The position numbers and the translations under genes were made by a program. This document shows positions 15,391 to 23,999 of a stretch of 36,814 nucleotides of DNA, piece by piece. The notes under the pieces were generated by a model. That model saw nothing but the letters and a program-made list of their open reading frames with translations. It made no database searches and was not told the origin of the DNA. Every line of letters begins with the position of its first letter. Positions within the stretch are counted from its first letter, which is position 1. This DNA comes from an uncultured Sphingobacteriales bacterium (GTDB lineage Bacteria; Bacteroidota; Bacteroidia; Chitinophagales; Chitinophagaceae): assembly GCA_937871285.1 (NCBI GenBank), contig CALMQS010000125.1, forward strand, positions 1 to 36,814, read 5' to 3'.

Positions 15391-15798
15391 TTATAAGCTG
15401 AATAAGCCTCCGTTATCATCAGACGAAGAAGGAGTGTCTGCAGCAGGCGGCGTTGGAGTGATCACGGGTTCTGTAACAGGCGCTGACACCGGTTTTTTAG
15501 CCGGAGCTTTCTTTCTGGGAGCAGCTTTCTTAGCAGGCGCTTTCTTCACCGGTGCAGCCTTCTTTACTGCTTTTTTAACAGGCGCTTTCTTTTTAGGCGC
15601 CGCTTTTTTCACCGCCTTTTTAGCGGCTTTTTTTACAGGTGCATTCTTTTTGGGTGCAGCTTTCTTTACCGCTTTTTTAGCAGGAGCTTTCTTTTTAGGC
15701 GCTGCCTTTTTCGCTGCTTTTTTTACTACTTTTTTAGCAGGCGCTTTCTTTTTAGGTGCAGCTTTTTTTACGGCACTTTTTTTCTTTGCTTTAGCCAT
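15391..15798 (-). CDS. Lysine-rich histone H1-like protein
   Basis: A 135-residue, extremely basic protein: 45 lysines, all in the first 102 residues, in repeated KKAAPKKKAP / KKAVKKAAP blocks. This AKP-repeat pattern is that of the eukaryotic H1 tail and of bacterial H1-like DNA-binding proteins, so a nucleoid-compacting or nucleic-acid-coating role is likely. After residue 102 the composition switches to a Pro/Thr/Ser-rich, acidic tail ending DDNGGLFSL, a short hydrophobic terminus that could be a binding tag. The DNA is correspondingly repetitive and the repeat number is probably variable. It is monocistronic, with its own terminator facing pyrF. Confidence 0.8.
   Translation of the reverse strand: MAKAKKKSAVKKAAPKKKAPAKKVVKKAAKKAAPKKKAPAKKAVKKAAPKKNAPVKKAAKKAVKKAAPKKKAPVKKAVKKAAPVKKAPAKKAAPRKKAPAKKPVSAPVTEPVITPTPPAADTPSSSDDNGGLFSL
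15490..15798 (-). repeat. Imperfect tandem repeats inside the lysine-rich gene
   Basis: Blocks encoding AAPKKKAP(A/V)KK recur with a variable spacing of a few codons, giving lengthy open frames on both strands. Such DNA is prone to slippage, so the protein length may vary between strains and the assembly deserves a check here. Confidence 0.7.
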
Positions 15799-15823
15799 GA
15801 TTGTTGGAATTTATTGTGTTTGA

Positions 15824-16354
15824 AGAAGTGATTTATTGATGCAGAAAATTAGGTAATAATATTTATAATATTTAAAAACATGCTTATTTTTTTTATAGCT
15901 GCATACAAAAATCATCCGTTATTTAATAAACAAGTAATTGCTCCACGCTTTCACAACCCGGCGGAGCGCTTAAGTCATACACAGCATCCGGATACAATAG
16001 GGAAGAATCGCCTTGCCCTATAAAGCTTCCTCCAATGCCCTGTAAGGGGTGCTCCTTCAAATACACAGAGCCACAATAACAATTCTACTTAAACTTACTG
16101 CCAAGGCTCCAAAATAGCCCCGGCGCCAGCCCGTTAGGGTCTACATCAGGAGTGACAACATTAAAGGTATTAAATACCCTGTTGCATAGCAGTAAAAAGC
16201 GTATACCCAGGACATGGTGGAATAAAAACCGTAATATACCGGCAAAAAAAACACAGAAGCAGGAAGACACGTAATATAGTACATACCATTTTCGTGCCCC
16301 GGAGCTTCTGTGATTCAAAAAATGATCCGGACCTGCTAATCCGGAAAAATTATA
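15824..16354. other. 531-nt stretch without a confident gene; possible decayed gene on the minus strand
   Basis: On the minus strand one reading frame is open from just after the peroxiredoxin stop to a TAG at 16085-16087. It continues open in the same frame for another 53 codons to a TAA at 15923-15925. The second half reads like protein (CYCGSVYLKEHPLQGIGGSF and SLLYPDAVYDLSAPPGCESV). The first half has only a TTG as start, inside the peroxiredoxin terminator. This could be a small gene broken by a stop codon, or chance. Upstream, 15824-15920 is AT-rich, with no structure I can assign. Confidence 0.25.
16316..16345 (-). terminator. Terminator of the peroxiredoxin gene
   Basis: Two TCCGGA arms (16326-16331 and 16340-16345) pair around an 8-nt loop; on the minus strand TCATTTTTTG follows. 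Confidence 0.6.
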
Positions 16355-16990
16355 CTACAAATTAGGCTGGGGAGTGTACCGCAAATAGGGTTTTACAATC
16401 TTCACACCCTTTGGAAATTTCTTTTCCGCGTCTTCGTTCGAAATAGAAGGAACAACGATCACATCTTCAGTTGGCTTCCAGTCTGCCGGAGTGGCTACAC
16501 TGTAATTAGCAGTTAATTGCAATGAATCAATAACGCGCAGCACTTCATGAAAATTCCGCCCGGTGGACGCGGGGTAAGTGATCGTCAGTTTTACCTTCTT
16601 ATCCGGCCCTATAACAAATAAAGAACGTACGGTAAAGTTTTCAGATGCATTAGGATGGATCATTCCATAAGCAGTAGCCACTTTCCTTTCCGGATCAGCA
16701 ATCAGCGGAAACCGCACATCCGTGTTTTGTGTTTCATTGATATCTTTTACCCATCCAATATGCTTGTCCAGCGGATCAACACTTACCGCCAGCACCTTTA
16801 CATTACGCTTGGCAAACTCATCCTGCAATAAGGCGGTTTTACCCAGCTCGGTAGTGCAAACAGGCGTAAAATCGGCAGGATGGGAAAACAAAACGCCCCA
16901 GCCATTGCCGAGAAATTCGTAAAAATCAATTTTACCCGCTGTTGTTTCGGCAGTAAAATTTGGTGCAATATCACCTAAACGCAAACTCAT
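16355..16990 (-). CDS. 1-Cys peroxiredoxin (Prx6 type)
   Basis: A 211-residue thiol peroxidase that reduces hydrogen peroxide and organic hydroperoxides in the cytosol. The active-site motif is HPADFTPVCTTELG with peroxidatic Cys45, the only cysteine in the protein, so no resolving Cys is available in cis. The length and the C-terminal dimerisation region (TPADWKPTEDVIVVPSISNEDAEKKFPKG) are typical of the Prx6 subgroup. An external thiol must complete the cycle. It is flanked by its own promoter-like and terminator elements and is not operonic with dinB. Confidence 0.95.
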   Translation of the reverse strand: MSLRLGDIAPNFTAETTAGKIDFYEFLGNGWGVLFSHPADFTPVCTTELGKTALLQDEFAKRNVKVLAVSVDPLDKHIGWVKDINETQNTDVRFPLIADPERKVATAYGMIHPNASENFTVRSLFVIGPDKKVKLTITYPASTGRNFHEVLRVIDSLQLTANYSVATPADWKPTEDVIVVPSISNEDAEKKFPKGVKIVKPYLRYTPQPNL

Positions 16991-17022
16991 AATAGATCAT
17001 TTAAAAGTTATAAAAAGGATTA

Positions 17023-17030
17023 CAAATATA
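17023..17030 (-). promoter_or_regulatory. Peroxiredoxin promoter, -7 element TATATTTG
   Basis: On the minus strand TATATTTG matches TAnnTTTG and lies about 32 nt before the peroxiredoxin ATG. A short symmetric CCACCAAAATGG lies just upstream and could be a regulator site. Confidence 0.45.
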
Positions 17031-17072
17031 TATTCTTTTCCTACCATTTTGGTGGACTATAAAGTTAAAAAA

Positions 17073-18218
17073 TTAAATTGTCCTTGCCCGGGCTATGGCA
17101 TCTTTACCGAACCTGCCTTTAACGGCATCAATGGCGTTATACAGATCCGTCTTTTTTTCACTGTTTTCAAAAAGATTGGTTTGCCTGGCCTCGTTGGTCA
17201 GCTCACTCAATTTTACCCCCAGCAAACGAACTGGCTGCCCCTTCCGGTAAAGTTTATAAAAAAGTGCCTTAGCCGCCGGTATAAGCTCATCATCGTAGCA
17301 GGTATAGGAAATAGCCGTTTGGCGCGATGAGGTCTCAAAGTCGGGGTACCTGATCTTTACGGCTATACAACCCGCCATTTTATCATCCTGCCTCAGTTCA
17401 TAGGCTATGCGCTCTGTCATACGAACCAGCTCACTCATAATAAAATCCATATCGGTACTGCTGGTTTCAAACGTATTTTCTGTAGAAACAGATTTAGCTT
17501 CATAATAAGGAACTACCTCTCCGTGATGAATTCCCTGAGCCTTGTTCCAGAGTTCCTGCCCATAGCCGCCCAGTAGAAACTCCAGGTCTGATGGCTTCCG
17601 GGCGCTTATATCTCCAATCGTTTGTATACCAATGGCCAATAAATGCTGATAAGTTTGCTTTCCAATGCCGGGAATGGCATTGACCGGTAAAGGTGAGAGA
17701 AATTCTTTTTCCATGCCGGGCTTCACCTGCATATAACCGTTAGGTTTGGCCGCATTGGTTGCCATTTTAGCTATCATTTTATTGGATGCCAGCCCAAAGG
17801 AAATGGGCAGACCCGTTTTATCAATAATTTCCTGCCTCATGTCAATGGTCCATTGCCAGGGATTAAAATATTTATCCATGCCGGTAAGGTCAAGATAAAA
17901 TTCATCAATGGACGCTTTTTCAAACAAAGGAGCTTTGGTCCCTATGATCTCTGTAACCCACCTCGAATATTTGCTGTATTCACCCCTGGTTCCTTTTACT
18001 ATGGTTGCCTGCGGGCATAGCCGCATGGCGGTAGCCATGGGCATGGCAGAATGAATACCATATTTACGGGCTTCATAACTGCAGGCTGCTACCACACCCC
18101 TTTCCCTGCTTCCCCCAACGATCAGCGGAATACCCTTCAGGGAAGGGTTATTAATACATTCCACAGACACAAAAAATGCATCCAGGTCGAAATGTGCTAT
18201 AGTGCGTAGCTGAGACAT
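17073..18218 (-). CDS. dinB: DNA polymerase IV (Y family)
   Basis: A 381-residue translesion polymerase. The catalytic carboxylates are Asp11 (FDLDAFFVSVE) and Asp105/Glu106 (SIDEFYLD); the steric gate is the second Phe of AFF, Phe16. The fingers contain YEARKYGIHSAMP. The helix-hairpin-helix part reads NAIPGIGKQTYQHLLAIGI. Near the C-terminus QTNLF (346-350) is a good beta-clamp-binding motif, after which about 30 basic residues follow. It lies 18 nt downstream of rsmE on the same strand and is probably co-transcribed with it. No SOS box is recognisable to me. Confidence 0.95.
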   Translation of the reverse strand: MSQLRTIAHFDLDAFFVSVECINNPSLKGIPLIVGGSRERGVVAACSYEARKYGIHSAMPMATAMRLCPQATIVKGTRGEYSKYSRWVTEIIGTKAPLFEKASIDEFYLDLTGMDKYFNPWQWTIDMRQEIIDKTGLPISFGLASNKMIAKMATNAAKPNGYMQVKPGMEKEFLSPLPVNAIPGIGKQTYQHLLAIGIQTIGDISARKPSDLEFLLGGYGQELWNKAQGIHHGEVVPYYEAKSVSTENTFETSSTDMDFIMSELVRMTERIAYELRQDDKMAGCIAVKIRYPDFETSSRQTAISYTCYDDELIPAAKALFYKLYRKGQPVRLLGVKLSELTNEARQTNLFENSEKKTDLYNAIDAVKGRFGKDAIARARTI

Positions 18219-18236
18219 GGCTGAAAGAAATGTAAT

Positions 18237-18941
18237 TTACTGCATTCGCAACAATATAGCCGCAGCTATTCCCGCGGTTTCGGTTCTCAGGCGGGTATTA
18301 CCCAAACTTACGGGTGTAAACCGGTGTTGTAGTGCCGTATCAATTTCGGCAGGGGTAAAATCGCCTTCCGGACCAATACAAACCACTTTATCACCAGTAA
18401 ACCCTGCCGCTCCGGAAAGCCCGGTTTTTACGGTATCCAAACAATGAGCTATATATTTATTAACGCCATCCGCCCGGCTGATCCATTCTTTAAAGCGCAC
18501 CGGTTCGGGTAATTCGGGCAACCAGCACTGCTGGCTTTGCAGCATAGCGCTAACCAGGATATTCTTCATTCGTTCCATACGAAAATGAGTCCTTTCTGTT
18601 CTTTCGCAGATCAGCGGAATGATTGAGCTCACACCCGTTTCGGTAGCTTTTTCCAGGAACCACTCAAACCGGGATGCATTTTTAAGTAACGAAATAGCAA
18701 TGGTAACCCGCGGTTGCTGTACCGGAACATTCAATTCGTCTTCAACAAACACACTGCATCCTTTTTTTTGCTGTTCGTGTATAGTTGCCGTTAGCTTTTT
18801 GCCTTTTCCATCCGTAAGGCGAAGCCTGTCGCCCTTTTTCATACGCAATACCTGGGTTATGTGCCTGGCAGTAGCCTCATCTAACGCAAGCACGGCGCCG
18901 GCGGGAGAGAGGTTTTCAGTATAAAAAAAGGGAAGCGCCAT
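18237..18941 (-). CDS. rsmE: 16S rRNA m3U1498 methyltransferase
   Basis: A 234-residue SPOUT methyltransferase that methylates N3 of U1498 in helix 44 of 16S rRNA using S-adenosylmethionine. The N-terminal PUA-like domain has ATARHITQVLRMKKGDRLRLTDG. The knotted SPOUT domain shows EKATETGVSSIIPLICERTE, CIGPEGDFTPAEID and LGNTRLRTETAGIAA, the family's cofactor-binding loops. It is the first gene of a likely two-gene unit with dinB. Confidence 0.95.
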   Translation of the reverse strand: MALPFFYTENLSPAGAVLALDEATARHITQVLRMKKGDRLRLTDGKGKKLTATIHEQQKKGCSVFVEDELNVPVQQPRVTIAISLLKNASRFEWFLEKATETGVSSIIPLICERTERTHFRMERMKNILVSAMLQSQQCWLPELPEPVRFKEWISRADGVNKYIAHCLDTVKTGLSGAAGFTGDKVVCIGPEGDFTPAEIDTALQHRFTPVSLGNTRLRTETAGIAAAILLRMQ

Positions 18942-19080
18942 AACTCCTGTATTTCATGCAAATAAAACAAAGATTATTTGCTCCCGCGCAAAAAAAGCTC
19001 CCCATTACGGAAAGCTTATTGAAGGATTCATCATCCAACCTCAAAATATATAAATATACGTATACTAATTGCCAGGTTAA

Positions 19081-19140
19081 GCGTGAAACGGCAGACGGGA
19101 AACGTGAGCATCTGACGTCTGTGGTTTCTCTTCTCACGTA
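19081..19140. repeat. GAAACG/GACG mosaic with inverted ACGTGAG arms
   Basis: The gap between rsmE and dnaB holds GTGAAACG and GGAAACGTGAG copies separated by GCAGACG, then TGACGTCTG, and CTCACGT at 19133-19139, which pairs with ACGTGAG at 19102-19108. The hexamer mosaic looks like a decayed intergenic repeat. No T-tract makes it a clear terminator for dnaB. Confidence 0.35.
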
Positions 19141-19176
19141 TAAATGAGACAAAATATCGTTTACACAACACTATCT

Positions 19177-20739
19177 TTAAAATGGCGCTTCCTCATCAAA
19201 CTGTCCGTCATTCATTTTGCTGCCCTTTTGTATAAACAAACGGGCGTTATTATCTCCTCCATCGCCGGGCACAGGTTTCCAGTTGCCCTGAGGCGCTCCC
19301 ATACCTCCAAAATTATCGCTTTCCATTTCTGTAAATTTCTGAATATGCAATAAGGCCCTCAGCTTAATGGTTTCCAGGGAGCCGTTACGGTGTTTGGCTA
19401 TACGCACATGCGTTTCGCCTTTATTGCTCTCGCCAAATTCATTGGCTGTAATATTGTAATACTCCGGCCGGTATAAAAACATAACCATATCGGCATCCTG
19501 TTCAATGGCCCCCGACTCCCGCAGATCACTCAATTGGGGCATCTTATCGCCTTCCTTGCGTTTTTCCACCTCACGGCTCAACTGGCTCAGCGCTATTATG
19601 GGTATGCCCAGTTCCTTTGCCAACCCTTTCAGGTTCCTTGAAATGGTACTGATCTCCTGTTCGCGGTTGGAGCTTCGTTTGTCACCTGTGCCACTCATTA
19701 ACTGTAAATAGTCAATAATAATCAGACTTACATTATGCTTATTCTTCAACCGTCTGCATTTGGCTCTTAATTCAAAAATATTCAGCGCAGGCGTATCATC
19801 TATAAAAATGGGTGCATTTTGCAACCGTTGAATGCCGTTGCGGTATAACTGCTGCATTTCGTGCTCCTCCATTTTGCCACGGGCAATTTTTTCTAACCAT
19901 ATCTCGCTTTCGGCACTTAAAATACGCTGCACCAACTGTCCGGCGCTCATTTCAAGACTAAAAAAAGCAATGGGGGTAGGCTTCGTAGCATGCAGGGCGG
20001 CATTACGTGCAAGGTTAAGCGCAAAAGCGGTTTTACCCACCGACGGGCGGGCTGCCAGGATAACAAGGTCGGTAGGCTGCCATCCGTAGGTTATCCGGTC
20101 TAAAGAAGGAAAGCCGCTGGGCACACCGGTTATATCTTCCTGGCGGTTGCGCATATCTTCAATCCGTTGTATGGTTTTTACCAGCACGGTATCAATACTG
20201 TCGAAGTTTTTGCGCAGGTGATTATTGGTGATTTCAAAAAGCTTGCTTTCTGCCTCATCCAGCAAATCAAACACATCGGTGGAGTCTTCATATGCATCGC
20301 TGATCACTTCTCCGCTGATGCGGATAAGATCGCGCTGGATGAATTTCTGAAGTATAATGCGGGAGTGGGTTTCCACGTTGGCAGATGATACCACCGCATT
20401 GGTTAGCTTGGTTACATAATACGGGCCGCCCACCAGTTCCAGCTCTTCTTTGGTTCTTAATTCTTCCACTACCGTAAGCAAATCAATAGGCATGCTTTTT
20501 TGTGCCAGGCTTTGCATGGCGCGAAAAATACGCTGATGTGCGTCTACATAAAAACATTCAGGTTTTAATATTTCAATTACGGTATCAAAGGCTGATTTTT
20601 CCAGCATAATTGCTCCTAATACAGCTTCTTCCAGGTCGCGTGCCTGTGGTGGCACCTTGCCGTATACCATCGAGCTCAGATCGAGGGCACTTTTCCGGCG
20701 GGTTTTACGGTCTTTATTGAGATTAGTAAGATGATCCAT
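19177..20739 (-). CDS. dnaB: Replicative DNA helicase
   Basis: A 520-residue hexameric 5'-3' helicase of the replication fork. The N-terminal domain (PPQARDLEEAVLGAIMLE to LRKNFD) is followed by a linker and the RecA-like domain with Walker A ARPSVGKT (230-237), SLEMSAGQLVQRILS, Walker B IIIDYLQLM and SNREQEISTISRNLKGLAKELGIPIIALSQLSREVE. No intein is present. The C-terminus has an added tail of about 45 residues ending DEEAPF, common in Bacteroidota. It is transcribed alone, divergent from pheT over a 513-nt region with phased repeats. Confidence 0.97.
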   Translation of the reverse strand: MDHLTNLNKDRKTRRKSALDLSSMVYGKVPPQARDLEEAVLGAIMLEKSAFDTVIEILKPECFYVDAHQRIFRAMQSLAQKSMPIDLLTVVEELRTKEELELVGGPYYVTKLTNAVVSSANVETHSRIILQKFIQRDLIRISGEVISDAYEDSTDVFDLLDEAESKLFEITNNHLRKNFDSIDTVLVKTIQRIEDMRNRQEDITGVPSGFPSLDRITYGWQPTDLVILAARPSVGKTAFALNLARNAALHATKPTPIAFFSLEMSAGQLVQRILSAESEIWLEKIARGKMEEHEMQQLYRNGIQRLQNAPIFIDDTPALNIFELRAKCRRLKNKHNVSLIIIDYLQLMSGTGDKRSSNREQEISTISRNLKGLAKELGIPIIALSQLSREVEKRKEGDKMPQLSDLRESGAIEQDADMVMFLYRPEYYNITANEFGESNKGETHVRIAKHRNGSLETIKLRALLHIQKFTEMESDNFGGMGAPQGNWKPVPGDGGDNNARLFIQKGSKMNDGQFDEEAPF

Positions 20740-20999
20740 TCAATGTTTTTATATAGGGTGATATATCGTTGTTTGCCTGGCTGCCTGTCAACAGTATAGT
20801 ACCCCCTTCATACAATTTGCATCCCCTCTTCCTTAATTAGCCTTAATTGTATTGATTATGCTTATGCTCCCGTATGATATGATGCGAACGTTAATGCATT
20901 ATTACCGGAATGTTACCAACTGCGTCAGGAAGGCGAATTTAATACCATTGATTTTTGATAACCAAATTACAACTCCACTTTTTTTTATTAATTTATATC

Positions 21000-21037
21000 A
21001 ACAGGGTTTTACACCTACTTAACAGGGTTTTACACCT
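21000..21037. promoter_or_regulatory. Two perfect 17-bp direct repeats, 21-bp period
   Basis: AACAGGGTTTTACACCT occurs at 21000-21016 and identically at 21021-21037. The repeat starts are exactly 21 bp apart, so a protein would meet both on the same face of the helix. They lie about 160 bp upstream of the pheT -7 element and 260 bp upstream of dnaB. The spacing is that of LytTR-type sites; the binder is unknown. Confidence 0.6.
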
Positions 21038-21195
21038 TTATTTTCCATTTATGCACAATTTAGCGAAATAATGCTGCCTGTAAAGGAAATAATGCACAGC
21101 CATTGTGCGTAACAATTCCACTCGATTTTTTTGGCCAGACTATTATAACAACAGTATGGACTTACAGGCTTTTTTAACGCCCCGCTCAATTTAAT

Positions 21196-21203
21196 TATCT
21201 TTG
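21196..21203 (+). promoter_or_regulatory. pheT promoter, -7 element TATCTTTG
   Basis: TATCTTTG is an exact TAnnTTTG match and identical to the atpB element, placing the transcript start about 40 nt before the pheT ATG. I see no T-box or leader-peptide attenuator in the leader. Confidence 0.55.
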
Positions 21204-21252
21204 CCACCGCTTTATGTTTTGGTATTGAAATTGAAAAAGAAGTAATCATTAT

Positions 21253-23682
21253 ATGACCATCAGTTACAACTGGCTTTGCGAATATCTTCCGGTACCTATT
21301 ACCCCCGAAAAATTGGCTGTTATATTAACCTCCTTAGGACTGGAAGTAGAAAATTTTGAGCAGACTGAAGCGGTAAAAGGCGGACTGGAGGGACTGATCA
21401 TAGGCCAGGTGCTGGAAACAGAAAAACATCCCAACGCCGATAAGCTCCGGTTAACCAGGGTAGATACAGGTGCCGAAAAACCATTACAGATTGTGTGCGG
21501 CGCACCTAATGTTACCGCCGGCCAAAAAGTAGTGGTAGCGCCTGTTGGAGCAACCATTTACCCCTCTCAGGGCAATCCGCTTACCATGAAAGTGGCTACC
21601 ATACGGGGTATAGAAAGCTATGGCATGATTTGCGCTGAAGACGAATTAGGATTGGGTAACAGCCATGACGGTATAATGGTTTTGCGTGATGATGCAAAAC
21701 CCGGCACCCCGGCGGCGGAATATTTCCGGCTGCAAAGCGACTGGATTTATGAAATAGGACTTACGCCTAACCGTATGGATGCCATGAGCCACCTGGGTGT
21801 TGCCAAAGATGTATGCGCCTACCTGAGCGTTCACGACAGCAAAGACTACCCTGTTAAATATCCCTATACCAACCATTTCAAGAAAGACAGGCAGGGCACT
21901 GTTATTGAAGTAAAAATAGAAAACCGGGAAGCCTGTGAACGCTATAGCGGTGTTCTTATAGAAAATGTAACCATTGCGGAAAGCCCTGTATGGCTGCAAC
22001 AACGCATCAAATCAATCGGGCTGCGCCCCATCAGTAATATAGTAGATATTACTAATTTTATTTTACACGAAACAGGGCAGCCCCTGCATGCTTTTGATGC
22101 AGACCAGATAAAGGGGAGTGCCATCATTGTAAAAAACCTTCCCCAAGGCACTCCTTTTGTCACTTTAGATGAGAAAGAAAGAAAACTGCACGCCGATGAT
22201 CTGATGATATGTAACGGCAATGGCGAACCGATGTGCTTTGGTGGAGTATTCGGAGGCCTGCATAGCGGTGTAACTTCGGAAACCAAAAATATTTTTCTCG
22301 AAAGCGCATGGTTTAATCCGGTTACGATCCGCAAAACTTCTTTCCGTCATAATTTACGCACAGATGCCGCTGCCCGTTTCGAAAAGGGGGTAGATATCAG
22401 TAATACCGTAACGGTGCTAAAAAGAGCGGCGATGCTGATAAAAGAACTGGCGGGCGGAGCTATTGCATCGGATATAACAGATGTATACCCCCATCCTAAA
22501 GCAAAAAAACAGGTTGTTCTAACCTATCAATATCTCAAAAAGCTAAGCGGCAAAAGCTATCATCCCGGTACGGTAAAAAGAATTCTTATGCATTCAGGGT
22601 TTGAGGTGGTCGCAGAAGAGCCGGATAAAATACAGGTAGCCGCTCCTTTCAGCAAACCTGATATTGAATTACCCGCCGATGTTGTGGAAGAAATTATGCG
22701 GGTTGACGGCTATGACAACGTAGCCATTCCCGGCAGCATTACCATCAGCCCCTCAGTAGAAACCATTGCTTACCAGGAAGCATTAAAAGAAAAGATTGCG
22801 CATTACCTGGCCGGCAACGGGTTCAATGAAATATTCACCAATTCTATTACCAACAGCGCCTATTTTGATGAAGCCACCTTACGAACCTCGGTAAAAATGC
22901 TTAACAGCCTGAGTGCCGGATTAAATATTATGCGTCCCTCCATGCTGGAAACCGGGCTGGAATGCCTTGCACATAACATTAACCGCAAAAACAATAATCT
23001 CCGGCTGTTTGAGTTTGGAAAAACCTACCATACCGCAGGGGTTGGACAATACGAAGAAAAGGAGAAGCTATGCCTGTATATAACCGGGATGGTAAAAGAA
23101 GCATCCTGGAAAGCCAAAGAAGATAAAAGTGATTTTTACTACCTGAAAGGAATTACCGAAAGCATTTTGCGGGCTGCAGGCTTGCCGCATTACCAGCTAC
23201 AACCCGCTACAGCCCAATACCTTCAATATGGATTACAAATAAAGATCCATAGCGATACGGTAATAACACTTGGACTGGCAGATGCATCTGTTGTAAAAAG
23301 ATTTGATATTAAACAACAGGTTTGGTATGCCGAGCTGGAATGGGAAAAGATATACCATTATGCTTCAAAACAGCAACCGGGATATTCCGAAATACCAAGG
23401 TTCCCGGCGGTACAACGCGACCTTGCTATTGTGGTAGATAAGCAGCTTCCCTATGAAAAGGTAGAACAGTCCGTTAAAAATGCCAATATCAAAAAGCTGC
23501 AGTCTGTAAACCTGTTTGACGTATTTGAAAGTGATAAGCTGGGTACAGGTAAAAAATCCTTTGCCATAAATATGACATTCTTAGATAACGAAAAAACCCT
23601 GACGGATAGTGAAATTGATGGTATGATGCAGCAGATCATGCATACCTTTGAACAGGAATTGTCGGCAGAAATAAGGAAATAA
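21253..23682 (+). CDS. pheT: Phenylalanyl-tRNA synthetase beta subunit
   Basis: An 809-residue subunit of the alpha2beta2 enzyme that charges tRNA-Phe. Visible in order: N-terminal segment; tRNA-binding EMAP-like domain (about 40-150; EKHPNADKLRLTRVDTG, IVCGAPNV); B3/B4 editing region (200-400; CMRP-like surroundings with ISNIVDITNFILHETGQPLHAFD); B5 domain (PADVVEEIMRVDGYDNV); the catalytic-like core; and the ferredoxin-fold anticodon-binding domain at the C-terminus (FPAVQRDLAIVVD to TLTDSEIDGMMQQI). The alpha subunit gene is not nearby, as usual in Bacteroidota. It is followed 26 nt later by a coiled-coil gene and then zapA. Confidence 0.97.
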   Translation: MTISYNWLCEYLPVPITPEKLAVILTSLGLEVENFEQTEAVKGGLEGLIIGQVLETEKHPNADKLRLTRVDTGAEKPLQIVCGAPNVTAGQKVVVAPVGATIYPSQGNPLTMKVATIRGIESYGMICAEDELGLGNSHDGIMVLRDDAKPGTPAAEYFRLQSDWIYEIGLTPNRMDAMSHLGVAKDVCAYLSVHDSKDYPVKYPYTNHFKKDRQGTVIEVKIENREACERYSGVLIENVTIAESPVWLQQRIKSIGLRPISNIVDITNFILHETGQPLHAFDADQIKGSAIIVKNLPQGTPFVTLDEKERKLHADDLMICNGNGEPMCFGGVFGGLHSGVTSETKNIFLESAWFNPVTIRKTSFRHNLRTDAAARFEKGVDISNTVTVLKRAAMLIKELAGGAIASDITDVYPHPKAKKQVVLTYQYLKKLSGKSYHPGTVKRILMHSGFEVVAEEPDKIQVAAPFSKPDIELPADVVEEIMRVDGYDNVAIPGSITISPSVETIAYQEALKEKIAHYLAGNGFNEIFTNSITNSAYFDEATLRTSVKMLNSLSAGLNIMRPSMLETGLECLAHNINRKNNNLRLFEFGKTYHTAGVGQYEEKEKLCLYITGMVKEASWKAKEDKSDFYYLKGITESILRAAGLPHYQLQPATAQYLQYGLQIKIHSDTVITLGLADASVVKRFDIKQQVWYAELEWEKIYHYASKQQPGYSEIPRFPAVQRDLAIVVDKQLPYEKVEQSVKNANIKKLQSVNLFDVFESDKLGTGKKSFAINMTFLDNEKTLTDSEIDGMMQQIMHTFEQELSAEIRK

Positions 23683-23708
23683 ACTGTATCTTATTGCTGT
23701 GTTTATGT

Positions 23709-23999
23709 ATGAGCCACCTTAATGAACATATTAGCCGGGTAAACGAAAAGCTGCAGTTGCTGCTCAAACAACATCATACATTGCTGAAAGAAAACATCAG
23801 GCTAAAGCAGGACCTTGAACAAATTAAGTTAAGTGAACAAACCATAAAAGAAAAAGCGGCATGGTTACAACAGCAGGTGGAGATTGCAAAAATTTCTTCC
23901 GGGCAGGCAGGACAGGAAGTAAAATCAGAGCTGGAGAAACGGGTCAATGCATACATTAAAGAAATTGATCAATGTATTGCTTTGCTGGTAAATCAATAG
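23709..23999 (+). CDS. Small coiled-coil protein upstream of zapA
   Basis: A 96-residue protein, essentially one long heptad coiled coil (NEHISRVNEKLQLLLKQHHTLLKENIRLKQDLEQIK) with a more polar C-terminal helix. ATG 23709 is chosen over an upstream TTG because the coil starts here. It recalls ZapB-like or DUF904-like division proteins in size and shape but I cannot show homology. A coiled-coil gene between pheT and zapA is a recurrent arrangement in Bacteroidota as I remember it, supporting a divisome-associated role. It ends exactly where a minus-strand gene ends. Confidence 0.65.
   Translation: MSHLNEHISRVNEKLQLLLKQHHTLLKENIRLKQDLEQIKLSEQTIKEKAAWLQQQVEIAKISSGQAGQEVKSELEKRVNAYIKEIDQCIALLVNQ

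Larger units (their letters stand above)
20740..21252. other. 513-nt divergent intergenic region between dnaB and pheT
   Basis: No gene is called here. It contains promoter-like sequences for both flanking genes, an octa-T tract in an AT-rich segment (about 20977-21000), and two perfect 17-bp repeats with 21-bp period (21000-21037). A 66-codon minus-strand frame at 21049-21249 overlaps the pheT promoter and has no family features, so I do not call it. Confidence 0.55.

Noticed and set aside
15362..15823. 153-codon open frame opposite the lysine-rich gene, made of FF-GAFFLGAAFF repeats
   Set aside because: It is the antisense reading of AAG/GCA-rich repeats; the minus-strand frame has an ATG, a terminator and an H1-like composition.
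20740..21252. Chromosomal replication origin next to dnaB
   Set aside because: Only two 17-bp repeats are present; I saw no cluster of DnaA boxes and no dnaA or dnaN gene.
21204..21252. T-box or attenuator in the pheT leader
   Set aside because: The leader is about 40 nt with no T-box sequence, terminator stem or Phe-rich leader peptide.
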